From the NCBI GenBank assembly GCA_964472175.1, contig CAYYJF010000001.1, positions 1 to 64,000 of the forward strand: a DNA stretch of 64,000 nucleotides. Direction: 5' to 3'. This DNA is from UBA8389 sp964472175. Its GTDB lineage: Bacteria; Bacteroidota; Bacteroidia; Bacteroidales; UBA1402. The position numbers and the translations under genes were made by a program. Shown here piece after piece: positions 34,957 to 43,132 of this stretch (the stretch's first letter is position 1; every line of letters begins with the position of its first letter). The notes below the pieces were generated by a model. The model was not told the origin of the DNA and did no database searches. It was given only the letters and a program-made list of their open reading frames with translations.

Positions 34957-36042
34957 ATGGAATCAGCTCATTATAAAATATTATACGATGCGCACGTCTT
35001 TTTAAGTCAAAGGGCGGGGGGCATCTCCAGATATCATTACGAATTATTCAAAGGATTGTTACAAATGGGCAATAATGCCCAAATTGCCGGCAAATTTATT
35101 AAAAATCAATACCTAATTTCCGATCACGAAGCGGGAAATAAATTCATTTATGATCCCCATGCATTATTCGCATTATTCAATCATTGGATGTTGAATTATC
35201 AGGTAAAAAGGCTACCCAAAAATGGCATTTTTCATCCAAGTATACCCTTTGCCAAGATAGAAGATGTTTTCATTCATGCGCCCCATAAAGTGTTGACCAT
35301 TCACGATATGATTTTAGAAATGGAAAACCCTTCCATCCTTGCCTCAAGAAAACAATTTGTTGCGTATGCCGATAAAATCATCGCCGTATCCCAATCAACA
35401 AAAGATGACATTGTAAGCTGTTACCAAGTTGACCCGAATAAAATTGACGTCATTTACCACGGTTCGTCCCTTTCAGGAAGAAATATTCAAAAACCGCAAC
35501 AATTGCTTCCGGAAAAATACCTATTTTTTGTCGGAGAAAGACATAGCTATAAGAATTTTAAATTCTTTATAGAAACCATTGCCCCATTTCTGAAAAAGCA
35601 AGACTCTTTGCATGTTGTTTGCGCTGGCAAAAAACCGTTTTCATCGGAGGAAACAACTCTTTTTGAAGTTTTGAGCATCGAATCGCAGGTGCACCAAGTA
35701 GTTCAACCGAAAAATGAAGAACTCGCCTATTTGTATGCAAAAAGTCAGGCCTTTATTTTTCCATCTTTAAAAGAAGGTTTTGGCATTCCCATATTGGAAG
35801 CATGGTCGTGTAAAACACCTGTCATTTTGTGTGACAACAAATGCTTTCGTGAAGTCGCAGAAGATGGCGCGGTATTTTTTAATCCGGAACAACAGGCCTC
35901 TCTCCTGAATTGTTTGGAGCAAGTTCTATTCAATTCAGCGTACAAAAAAAGCATCGTAGAAAAAGGAAATGAACGTTTAAAAGCTTTTTCATGGCAAAAG
36001 TCCGTTGAATCTCACCACAAATTGTACCAATCTATCATCTAA
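34957..36042 (+). CDS. GT4 family glycosyltransferase
   Basis: Second GT-B glycosyltransferase of the run, 361 residues. It opens with LYDAHVFLSQRAGGISRYHY, whose GGISRY loop is the family N-terminal signature. The donor-binding half contains LFFVGERHSYKNF near residue 190 and FPSLKEGFGIPILEAWSCK near residue 268. It is related in layout to the preceding gene but clearly diverged, so not a recent duplicate. Predicted role: one step of the LPS saccharide chain. After it comes the only sizeable spacer of the glycosyltransferase run. Confidence 0.9.
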   Translation: MESAHYKILYDAHVFLSQRAGGISRYHYELFKGLLQMGNNAQIAGKFIKNQYLISDHEAGNKFIYDPHALFALFNHWMLNYQVKRLPKNGIFHPSIPFAKIEDVFIHAPHKVLTIHDMILEMENPSILASRKQFVAYADKIIAVSQSTKDDIVSCYQVDPNKIDVIYHGSSLSGRNIQKPQQLLPEKYLFFVGERHSYKNFKFFIETIAPFLKKQDSLHVVCAGKKPFSSEETTLFEVLSIESQVHQVVQPKNEELAYLYAKSQAFIFPSLKEGFGIPILEAWSCKTPVILCDNKCFREVAEDGAVFFNPEQQASLLNCLEQVLFNSAYKKSIVEKGNERLKAFSWQKSVESHHKLYQSII

Positions 36043-36182
36043 CCATGAAATAATGCTCAGTAATAGCTAAGAATACAACGGATGAAGCCAGAAAACACAG
36101 CGCTTTGGCGCACAAAGAAAAGAACACTATATTTGGTGACCGTTTGGCAGAATATTGGTCATAGGAGAAGCAAAAACAGCGT
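36043..36182. other. 140-base spacer inside the glycosyltransferase run
   Basis: All other junctions in this run overlap or leave only a few bases. Here 140 bases lack a recognisable gene. One frame reads about 30 residues (NTTDEARKHSALAHKEKN, then TIFGDRLAEYWS) up to a TAG, without a start codon. Another offers a 34-codon ORF from 36081 that overlaps the next start. Either could be a gene remnant. No clear promoter or terminator is seen. Confidence 0.4.
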
Positions 36183-37199
36183 ATGAAAAAATATGAATTG
36201 AGTCAGATCAACAAATTACCTGGATATTTTAAATTTAATGCTGGCACAAAAGCAAGAATCGATGTGGATGAGATTTATAGAATGAATGGATTCACTGTTG
36301 TGTATATGCCCGATATTCAGAAGGATAAGTTTTTGTTTTGGCACTTGAGAAGGGTGTTGCTTGCGCTCAAAATATTTTTTATCATCGAACCTTATAGTCA
36401 GGTTCACATTCAACATCCGGCACAAGGAGTCATCCGACAAATCATTCGGTTGTTGAAATTCAAACATATTAAAACTACCTTATTCATCCATGATTTGGAT
36501 TATTTCAGGTACAACAACAAGCATCGGAAACAAAAGGAAATCAAACTATTCAAGATGGTTGACGAACTGATTGTCCCTACGCCATCGATGGTGGAAGAAA
36601 TCCGGAAAAACAACGTTAAAACTCCCTGCAAAATAATGTACCTGTTTGATTATTTGTGTAATGATCAAGCTTGTTTGCAGGAAAACGATTATCGAAGCAT
36701 CGTTTTTGCTGGAAATATGAAAAAATCGCCTTTTCTAAAGAAGCTGACATCTGATACCACATGGGATCTGAAGGCCTATTTATATGGTGCTACAGATGAA
36801 ACCTTTCCCGAAAATTCAGTGTTTTCTTATCAAGGATGTTTTGACCCGAATGATATTTCCAACATCAAAGGTGCCTGGGGTTTGGTTTGGGACGGAGACT
36901 CCATCAAAACGTGTCAATCAAACATGGGTATATACTTGAGAATCAATGCCTCCCATAAAGTTTCGCTCTATTTGGCATCAGGAAAACCCATCATTGTTTG
37001 GGATCAATCGTCATTAAAAGATTTTGTGGAAAGCCATCAAATTGGTATTTCTGTCTCCTCATTGTTAGATGTTCCCGAAAAGTTAAATGCCATATCTGAA
37101 GCAACTTATGAAAAATTTGTTGAGAATGCTCAAAAGATCGCATGTAAAATGAAGCAAGGAGCATTTCTTTCAACCTGCTTATCAACGAATGAATCATGA
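36183..37199 (+). CDS. Gtf3/galactofuranosyltransferase-like glycosyltransferase
   Basis: 338 residues resembling the Gtf3 (GtfC) and beta-1,6-galactofuranosyltransferase group of GT-B enzymes. Evidence is the C-terminal stretch GAWGLVWDGDSIKTCQSNMG, followed by HKVSLYLASGKPIIVWDQS. These are the nucleotide-sugar-binding and PHKxSxYLAxGxPxI features of that family. FIHDLDYFRYN near residue 103 is also typical. Known members transfer glucose, galactofuranose or related sugars; the sugar here is not determined. The stop overlaps the next ATG (ATGA arrangement). Confidence 0.78.
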   Translation: MKKYELSQINKLPGYFKFNAGTKARIDVDEIYRMNGFTVVYMPDIQKDKFLFWHLRRVLLALKIFFIIEPYSQVHIQHPAQGVIRQIIRLLKFKHIKTTLFIHDLDYFRYNNKHRKQKEIKLFKMVDELIVPTPSMVEEIRKNNVKTPCKIMYLFDYLCNDQACLQENDYRSIVFAGNMKKSPFLKKLTSDTTWDLKAYLYGATDETFPENSVFSYQGCFDPNDISNIKGAWGLVWDGDSIKTCQSNMGIYLRINASHKVSLYLASGKPIIVWDQSSLKDFVESHQIGISVSSLLDVPEKLNAISEATYEKFVENAQKIACKMKQGAFLSTCLSTNES

Positions 37200-37933
37200 G
37201 CTATCCAAAAATCAGCATCATCACTGTTGTTTTCAATGGCGTCAATCAATTAAAAGAAACCATTGAAAGCGTCATCCATCAATCCAACCAGGATTTTGAG
37301 TACCTGATTGTTGATGGCGGATCTACGGATGGTAGTATAGAACTGATTAAAACCTACGAGCATCAAATAAAAAACTGGATCTCAGAAAAAGATTCAGGCA
37401 TCTATGATGCCATGAATAAAGGTGTCCAATATGCTTCCGGCGATTGGGTTTGCTTTTTAAACTGTGGCGATGTTTTTGTCAACCATTCAATCCTGGAGTC
37501 GGTTTCAACAGAATTATCCTTGTGTCAGTCTCCGGATGTATTGTATGGTGACATTGTCGTGTATTCATCGGACAAAACACCCACTACCCGTATTGCAAAA
37601 GAACCATGCAACGCGCACAAAATGTATTTTTGTCATCAAAGTGCCTTTGTAAAAACAACTATTCTTCGTCAATATCCTTTTGATTTGTCTTACCCCATGT
37701 CGGCAGATTTTAAATTTTTCAAAACCTGCTATCAATTGAAATCAAGGATGGTTCACCTCCATCAGGCACTTGTAGTATATGACAGAAATGGCATTTCAAA
37801 TACCAGGAGAATTGACGGTCTTAAAGAAAACATCAGGGTTGTCAAAGAAATGGACAGCGGATTGGAAAAAATCATTTTTCTGGCACGATTGTACTTTGTC
37901 ATCTATTGGAGAATCATAAACAGGAAAAAATAG
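37196..37933 (+). CDS. GT2 glycosyltransferase (WcaE-like)
   Basis: Inverting GT-A enzyme of 245 residues. ISIITVVFNGVNQLKETIES is the GT2 N-terminal strand-loop. IVDGGSTDGSIELI is the nucleotide-binding acidic motif, and KDSGIYDAMNKGVQYASGDW is the segment characteristic of the WcaE-like/colanic-acid subgroup. It is followed by the DxD-equivalent region LNCGDVF. It overlaps the previous gene by 4 bases, so translation is coupled. It extends the same surface saccharide as its neighbours; the sugar is unknown. Confidence 0.9.
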   Translation: MSYPKISIITVVFNGVNQLKETIESVIHQSNQDFEYLIVDGGSTDGSIELIKTYEHQIKNWISEKDSGIYDAMNKGVQYASGDWVCFLNCGDVFVNHSILESVSTELSLCQSPDVLYGDIVVYSSDKTPTTRIAKEPCNAHKMYFCHQSAFVKTTILRQYPFDLSYPMSADFKFFKTCYQLKSRMVHLHQALVVYDRNGISNTRRIDGLKENIRVVKEMDSGLEKIIFLARLYFVIYWRIINRKK

Positions 37934-37937
37934 CATC

Positions 37938-38915
37938 ATGTTCGAAGATCTAAAACGCGTATCCAACAAACACAAAAACAACAAATTTAAATATTATCTG
38001 GAAGGATATTTCAATACCTATGCACCCAAATTCCTCTTCAGATGTCTGTTGAAAAGTAAGTTATCTGCTCAAAAACAATTTGATTCAGACTATTTACAAA
38101 TGCGGATTGATTATTACAACCGCCTGAATCATGTAACGATGTTGCCCGATGAGAGCATTGCTTTAAAAAATTTCAAACTGCCGGAAAAACTCAAGGTGTA
38201 TTTTTTTGATACGCTTGAATACACGCGATTCTTTCCTGCACACCTAAAAATTAAAACACTTTTTGGAGACATTACCCATGTACCAGAAATCCCATCCATC
38301 ACAAAAAGCCGACCCATCAAGGGTGATAATGCAAACTCGGTCCTACTCAAATTAGGTAAAGTCCGACACTTTATGTTTGTTAAGGACAGCTACCCATTCG
38401 AGGATAAAAAAGATATGCTCATAGGTCGTTCCAATGCCATGCAAGAGCACCGTATTCGGTTTCTAAATCAATACATCGACCACCCTTTATGTGATGTGGG
38501 GCAAGTTAACAGAGATAAAAACTTTCATTTGATCAGAAACAGAGTCACCGTAGACGAACACCTCAAATTCAAATTCATTTTGTGTTTGGAAGGGAACGAT
38601 GTTGCCAGCAATTTAAAATGGGTCATGTCCTCCAACTCTGTTGCAGTCATGCCCGAACCAACATATGAAACATGGTTTATGGAAGGCACCTTAATTCCGG
38701 ACTTTCACTATATTCGCATCAAAGAAGATTTCTCCGATTTGGAAGAACGATTGACCTATTATATCAACCATCCGGAGAAATGTAAGGAAATTGTGGCCCA
38801 TGCCCAAGCCTATGTAGAACCCTTTAAAAACAAAAAACGAGAGCAATTAATAAACTTACTTGTGCTGAAAAAGTATTTTGAAAAAACCGGGCAATCGCTT
38901 TCTCACCATTCATGA
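37938..38915 (+). CDS. GT90 (CAP10-like) glycosyltransferase
   Basis: 325 residues of the GT90/LPS-modifying family (lipopolysaccharide xylosyl- or glucosyltransferase relatives). Seen are the central LIGRSNAMQEHRIRFL, the CLEGNDVASNLKWVMSSNSV donor-site segment, and the downstream EPTYETWFMEGTLIPDFHYI, followed by DDL-like residues (IKEDFSDLEERL). This family in Bacteroidota is normally found in LPS core or capsule loci and supports the locus assignment. Start ATG 4 bases after the previous stop; it overlaps the next gene by 4 bases. Confidence 0.87.
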   Translation: MFEDLKRVSNKHKNNKFKYYLEGYFNTYAPKFLFRCLLKSKLSAQKQFDSDYLQMRIDYYNRLNHVTMLPDESIALKNFKLPEKLKVYFFDTLEYTRFFPAHLKIKTLFGDITHVPEIPSITKSRPIKGDNANSVLLKLGKVRHFMFVKDSYPFEDKKDMLIGRSNAMQEHRIRFLNQYIDHPLCDVGQVNRDKNFHLIRNRVTVDEHLKFKFILCLEGNDVASNLKWVMSSNSVAVMPEPTYETWFMEGTLIPDFHYIRIKEDFSDLEERLTYYINHPEKCKEIVAHAQAYVEPFKNKKREQLINLLVLKKYFEKTGQSLSHHS

Positions 38916-39754
38916 TAGCATCGATGAACCAGCAAGTGACCATCATCATTTCCGTTTATGACCACATTGTCTTTTTAAAGGCAGTGTTGGAATCCATTGA
39001 AAGCCAAAGCTTTCAGGATTTTGAAATCATCATATCTGAAGATGGTCAACATCGGGAAATGAAGGCTTTCCTGGAAAATCGGACATGGAAACACCCCTGG
39101 CAACATCTGACACAGCAAGACACGGGTTGGAGGAAAAACAAAGCCTTGAATCGGGCCATCATGGCATCAAGCCATCCCTACCTGATTTTTATTGACGGTG
39201 ACTGCATTTTGCATCCCCGATTTGTTGAAATGCACGTAAAATATGCCAAAAATGGTCGTTTTTTAGGTGGAAAACGGGTTAAATTAAGTCCGGAAATAAC
39301 GCAAGAATATTTAAACCAAGGCCTTCGAATCCATCAATTGCCCTGGCACGTTTGGAAATCTTCTTTTTCATTCAATAAGCAGCCTCATCGCTTTCCTGAA
39401 GAAGGTCTGTTCATCAATCCGTCCGGACCATTGGGTTTCATACCTGCCTTTCGATCCATCTCAGAACTTAGGGGATGTAACATGTCCATGTTTAAAAAAG
39501 ACTTGCTTGCTATCAACGGATTTGATGAAGACTACACCTTGCCGGCAATTGGCGAGGACATTGACTTAACCTGGAGAATGAAAAAACTGGGATTAGAACT
39601 CTATTCTGTTAGAAATCTGGCTGTTGTATTCCATTTATACCACAAAGAAAATTGGCTGGATCAGGAAATCAACTTAAGTTTGCTTCAACAGAAACAAAAT
39701 AAAGGGAACGTGAACTGTTTGCACGGCATTATCAATTTGGAGAGATCACGATGA
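38912..39754 (+). CDS. GT2 glycosyltransferase with GT7-like C-terminal part
   Basis: 280 residues. A GT2 N-terminal domain (VTIIISVYDHIVFLKAVLES) leads to QQDTGWRKNKALNRAIMAS, the motif also seen in the gap-truncated gene at 32849. LIFIDGDCILHPRFVE is the metal-binding DGD region. GFDEDYTLPAIGEDIDLTWR is the galactosyltransferase-type C-terminal segment. An ATG 12 bases inside may be the true start. It overlaps both neighbours by 4 bases. It could be an older paralog of the 32849 gene without the extra C-terminal domain. Confidence 0.88.
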   Translation: MIASMNQQVTIIISVYDHIVFLKAVLESIESQSFQDFEIIISEDGQHREMKAFLENRTWKHPWQHLTQQDTGWRKNKALNRAIMASSHPYLIFIDGDCILHPRFVEMHVKYAKNGRFLGGKRVKLSPEITQEYLNQGLRIHQLPWHVWKSSFSFNKQPHRFPEEGLFINPSGPLGFIPAFRSISELRGCNMSMFKKDLLAINGFDEDYTLPAIGEDIDLTWRMKKLGLELYSVRNLAVVFHLYHKENWLDQEINLSLLQQKQNKGNVNCLHGIINLERSR

Positions 39755-40620
39755 TATCGATAGTGGTTTGTTGCAGAAAGGAATCTGACTGTTCGAATCT
39801 AGAGACTTCGATTCGAGCAACAATAGGTTTACCATACGAGCTGATTGTGGTGAACGATTCATCGTATGGGAACTCCATTTTTCGAGCATTAAATAGCGGT
39901 GTTGAACAAGCCAGCTATGAACACATATGCTTCACGCACGATGACGTTCAATTTCATACAAATAATTGGGGCAACATCGTTTTGAATCACTTAAAAAAAG
40001 AGGGCACAGGGCTGATTGGCATTGCAGGAGCTCCAACCCTAGGCAACATTCCTTCTGATTGGAGTTTTGACGTTCAATTCAAATTTTTACGACAGAAAAA
40101 GAAACAAAAAAAGGGGCCCAATGTTGAAATTTCAGGTGTTTTCAACGAAGAAAACAGCTTACAAGTAGTGACCTTGGACGGTGTGTTTTTGTGTTGTCAT
40201 AAATCCTTGTTTCAAACATTAAGATTCGACGAAAATAGATTTTCTGGTTTTCACAGTTATGACATGGATCTTTGCCTTCAAGCGCATTTTTCAGGATACG
40301 AAAACAGGGTCATCAATGATGTGTTGATTGAACATGCTTCCATGGGCAATAAAAATAAAAGCTGGATTGAAAACCAATTGATACTTTGGAGAAAATGGTC
40401 AAAACTTCTACCCACGAGTATTTTGCCAATCAATGCACACCAATTGCTCAAAAAAGAAAAGCATTACATGGAGTATCATTTTGCGAAAAGAATGGCAAAA
40501 TGCGGATATTCATTCGATGAAATCAAACAAATTTTGAAAGAATACGAAAACCTAAGGGGGAATCAAGCACGTTTTCGAACCATTCATTTACTACTCGCCA
40601 AAGTCTTTGATTCTCATTAA
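39751..40620 (+). CDS. GT2-like glycosyltransferase
   Basis: 289 residues, last plus-strand gene of the saccharide locus. It is a divergent GT2-fold protein. ISIVVCCRKESDCSNLETSI, IVVNDSSYGNSIFRALNSGV and CFTHDDVQF give the acidic nucleotide-binding motifs. FSGFHSYDMDLCLQAHFSGY marks the second half. The pattern resembles the StrF-like GT2 subgroup found beside rhamnan and LPS genes. The C-terminal 80 residues are basic and helical. It converges on the minus-strand kinase-like gene with only 5 bases between stop codons. Confidence 0.82.
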   Translation: MISIVVCCRKESDCSNLETSIRATIGLPYELIVVNDSSYGNSIFRALNSGVEQASYEHICFTHDDVQFHTNNWGNIVLNHLKKEGTGLIGIAGAPTLGNIPSDWSFDVQFKFLRQKKKQKKGPNVEISGVFNEENSLQVVTLDGVFLCCHKSLFQTLRFDENRFSGFHSYDMDLCLQAHFSGYENRVINDVLIEHASMGNKNKSWIENQLILWRKWSKLLPTSILPINAHQLLKKEKHYMEYHFAKRMAKCGYSFDEIKQILKEYENLRGNQARFRTIHLLLAKVFDSH

Positions 40621-40625
40621 AGAAA

Positions 40626-41381
40626 TCAGGCAAAGATTTTTTTCAATTGATTTTTAACTTTGATTTTTCTGCGAAAACGTCTGGCATTCTTTTCGATGTA
40701 TTTCAAAATACGCTTTTCGCACAATGCTGCAGAAAAGCCTCTTTGTTTGGCATATTCATGTGCCAGTGTTTGAATAAAAACAGCGTTTCCACGAAGACGT
40801 TCAAAATTTTTACACCCCATTTTTTCACCCACTTTGGTAAACTTCATCCGATTTAAGTCAACAAGCGAGAAATGGCACTCACCATTCTTTTGTTCAAAAA
40901 GCACGTTTCCAACGGATAAATCTAGGTGTAAAATTGCTTTATTGTGGACATGCGCCATCAAACGGGCAAAGGCTTTGACCACTTCGATATCGGTTTCATC
41001 CAGTTCCTTCTGTTCAAATTCTCTGAACAATCTGGTATATGGGGAGTTCAATGAGACAAAATAAGAATCGGACAATAACGAATGTTTGAAAAACTCCATA
41101 TACCCTACAGGAAACGGAGTATCAACACCTTTTTCTAAAAGAATGAGCGCGTTTTCATAAGCCCTTTGAGCCTTGGATTTTCTAAAATACGCATAGACAA
41201 GTTGATTGATGGCGTTGGGTTTTCTGTATTTTTTAACCGTCAACGTCAGGGAATCGACAGAGAAGTTTTTCAGTTCATTCCGGCTTTTGTATATGGTCTC
41301 TCCACTTGTGAAAAATTGTTCGGGCAATGCTTCAAAAAATGAAGTCAACTTCTGGAAATCGGGGTGTATGATGCGTCTCAT
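40626..41381 (-). CDS. LPS core kinase-like protein (InaA/WaaP family)
   Basis: 251 residues with a eukaryote-like kinase fold of the lipopolysaccharide kinase type. The catalytic loop is HLDLSVGNVLF (HxDxxxxN) near residue 160, and the metal-binding segment is LVDLNRMKF near residue 175. A basic C-terminal helix follows. Relatives phosphorylate heptose or Kdo in the LPS inner core. Its 4-base overlap with the heptosyltransferase gene makes a sugar phosphorylation role likely. It may alternatively be a non-LPS kinase of the same fold. Confidence 0.8.
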   Translation of the reverse strand: MRRIIHPDFQKLTSFFEALPEQFFTSGETIYKSRNELKNFSVDSLTLTVKKYRKPNAINQLVYAYFRKSKAQRAYENALILLEKGVDTPFPVGYMEFFKHSLLSDSYFVSLNSPYTRLFREFEQKELDETDIEVVKAFARLMAHVHNKAILHLDLSVGNVLFEQKNGECHFSLVDLNRMKFTKVGEKMGCKNFERLRGNAVFIQTLAHEYAKQRGFSAALCEKRILKYIEKNARRFRRKIKVKNQLKKIFA

Positions 41382-42412
41382 AAATCGTTCAATGTCTGTT
41401 TGAGTTTTCGAACAACAACCTCAGGTGAAATGCCATTCAGACAAGGGTAATTGCCCTTATAACAGGGGATATTCCCATAAATAGAACATGGACGGCAATC
41501 CAAATCCAATTGAACCGCATTGAATTCTGATTGAAACAAACCATAAAAACCCGCAAAAGGGTGTGTTGCACCCCATATGGAAACAACAGGCGTATGGGCA
41601 ATAGATGCCAAATGCATATTGGCAGAATCCATGGTGAGCATCACATCCAAACAAGCCATCAACTCAACTTCCTCTTTTAGTTGAAGCTGCGAGGGAACCT
41701 GTATTTGAGGATACTTCGTTTTCCACTGATTTATCACCGATTTTTCGTATGCACCTCCGCCAAAAAGAAACAACGTATATTGATCCTCTTTGAGGAGGGA
41801 TTCAATGACCTGCTCTGTGTATTTACCTGGATAGATTTTCCCTTCATGCTTTGCAAAAGGAGCGATTCCTATCCACTTTTTGTTTTTTTCACCGAAAATA
41901 GGCCTTTGTTTGGCCATTTTTTCTTCTGAACAACCCAATTTTGGGCGGGTATCAAAATGTATCAACGAAAATCCGGCCTTTGCAAAAACATCCCGATAAC
42001 GCTCAAAAGAAGTTTTGAGTTGTTTTAATTGTTTTCGGCGTTTTCTGACGAGTTTTCTTCTTTCATTTCTTTGCTTGTCAATCCGAAATACGGGAATTCT
42101 GGAACATTTGAAGAAAAAACTTAGAATTTTGCTGCGATGTACGTTGTGGACATCACATACGACATCCACTTTCAAGGGTTTGATGTCTTTGTATAAACGA
42201 TACAAACCCCAAATACCTTTGTGTCTTCCCTTGGTAAAAGCAGGTACAAAATGTACATTGGAAGGAGATCCAGAAAACAAATCTTCCATCTGGGGTTTTG
42301 AAACCATGATGAATTTGTGTTCCGGATACTGCTCCGCAAGACCATTTACCAAAGGCACGGATATCGCAACATCTCCCAGTGCAGAAAACCGTATGACCAA
42401 TACTCCGGCCAT
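41378..42412 (-). CDS. GT9 heptosyltransferase-like protein
   Basis: 344 residues, GT-B fold of the WaaC/WaaF family, which transfers heptose from ADP-heptose to the LPS inner core. Family features are VLVIRFSALGDVAISVPLV at the N-terminus, GIAPFAKHEGKIYP around residue 193, and the donor-site segment MTMDSANMHLASIAHTPVVS near residue 263 followed by WGATHPFAGFYG. A cysteine-rich loop near the end (CRPCSIYGNIPC) is common in Bacteroidota members. The donor may be another sugar. It overlaps the kinase by 4 bases and follows the DUF4254 gene by one base. Confidence 0.88.
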   Translation of the reverse strand: MAGVLVIRFSALGDVAISVPLVNGLAEQYPEHKFIMVSKPQMEDLFSGSPSNVHFVPAFTKGRHKGIWGLYRLYKDIKPLKVDVVCDVHNVHRSKILSFFFKCSRIPVFRIDKQRNERRKLVRKRRKQLKQLKTSFERYRDVFAKAGFSLIHFDTRPKLGCSEEKMAKQRPIFGEKNKKWIGIAPFAKHEGKIYPGKYTEQVIESLLKEDQYTLFLFGGGAYEKSVINQWKTKYPQIQVPSQLQLKEEVELMACLDVMLTMDSANMHLASIAHTPVVSIWGATHPFAGFYGLFQSEFNAVQLDLDCRPCSIYGNIPCYKGNYPCLNGISPEVVVRKLKQTLNDL

Positions 42413-42413
42413 T

Positions 42414-43019
42414 TTATTTTTGTGCGTACAAAACAGGATTTAATGAAGGATCATTGTACATCTTCATTTGCTTGTAAACTTTCATATATCGCTTCCCGGT
42501 TTGAATATCTTCAAGCAATTGGTCAATGGCAGCGGATAAATCATCGCATTGTTCATTGAGCACCTGCAACTTTTTGGCACAAGCCTGAATATGGTCAGGG
42601 GCAGCATTGGTTCTTTCTGCTTCCACCCGCATGTGCCAAATCTTCAAAATCAAAATGGATAAGCGGTCGATGGCCCAGGCCGGACTCTCTGTATTGATGA
42701 CGGCATCCTTTTGAATCACAGCATTTTTGTATTTTTCGAAAAAATAACTGTCAATCCGTTCAACCAAATCTGTACGATCCTGATTGGATTTGTCAATACG
42801 ACGTTTGAGTGCCAACGCTGCAATCGGATCTATTTCCGGTTCACGGATTATATCTTCTAAATGCCACTGAACGGCATCAATCCAATTTTTTAAAAACAGG
42901 TCAAATTCGATGGTACCCTGCTGATACGGATTTTGAATGGGCGCATCAACGTGGTCGGTTTCATGATAAACTCTGGTCGCTTCAGAAAAAATGCTTTTTG
43001 ATAGTTCGCTGAATGTCAT
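42414..43019 (-). CDS. DUF4254 family protein
   Basis: 201 residues, predominantly alpha-helical and charged with no signal peptide or membrane segment, so cytoplasmic. It matches DUF4254, a Bacteroidota family of unknown function that regularly sits beside glycosyltransferase genes. Recognisable stretches are HLEDIIREPEIDP near residue 55 and ESPAWAIDRLSILILKIWHM near residue 110. First gene of the three-gene minus-strand set with the heptosyltransferase and kinase, so a role in LPS saccharide assembly is inferred from context only. Confidence 0.82.
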   Translation of the reverse strand: MTFSELSKSIFSEATRVYHETDHVDAPIQNPYQQGTIEFDLFLKNWIDAVQWHLEDIIREPEIDPIAALALKRRIDKSNQDRTDLVERIDSYFFEKYKNAVIQKDAVINTESPAWAIDRLSILILKIWHMRVEAERTNAAPDHIQACAKKLQVLNEQCDDLSAAIDQLLEDIQTGKRYMKVYKQMKMYNDPSLNPVLYAQK

Positions 43020-43043
43020 GGATGATATTTTTTAGTCTTTTTG

Positions 43044-43051
43044 CAAAGATA
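43044..43051 (-). promoter_or_regulatory. promoter -7 element of DUF4254-GT9-kinase
   Basis: TATCTTTG on the minus strand matches TAnnTTTG, 24 bases before the DUF4254 start. It is divergent from the pdxB promoter. Confidence 0.55.
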
Positions 43052-43102
43052 GAAGTTTTTTAGCATCACATACATGCAAACCTACTCTTAAAAAAGTTTT
43101 CG

Positions 43103-43110
43103 TACCTTTG
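43103..43110 (+). promoter_or_regulatory. pdxB promoter -7 element
   Basis: TACCTTTG matches TAnnTTTG, 22 bases upstream of the pdxB ATG at 43133. Confidence 0.55.
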
Positions 43111-43132
43111 TTGTTTGTTTTCATCAACAGAT

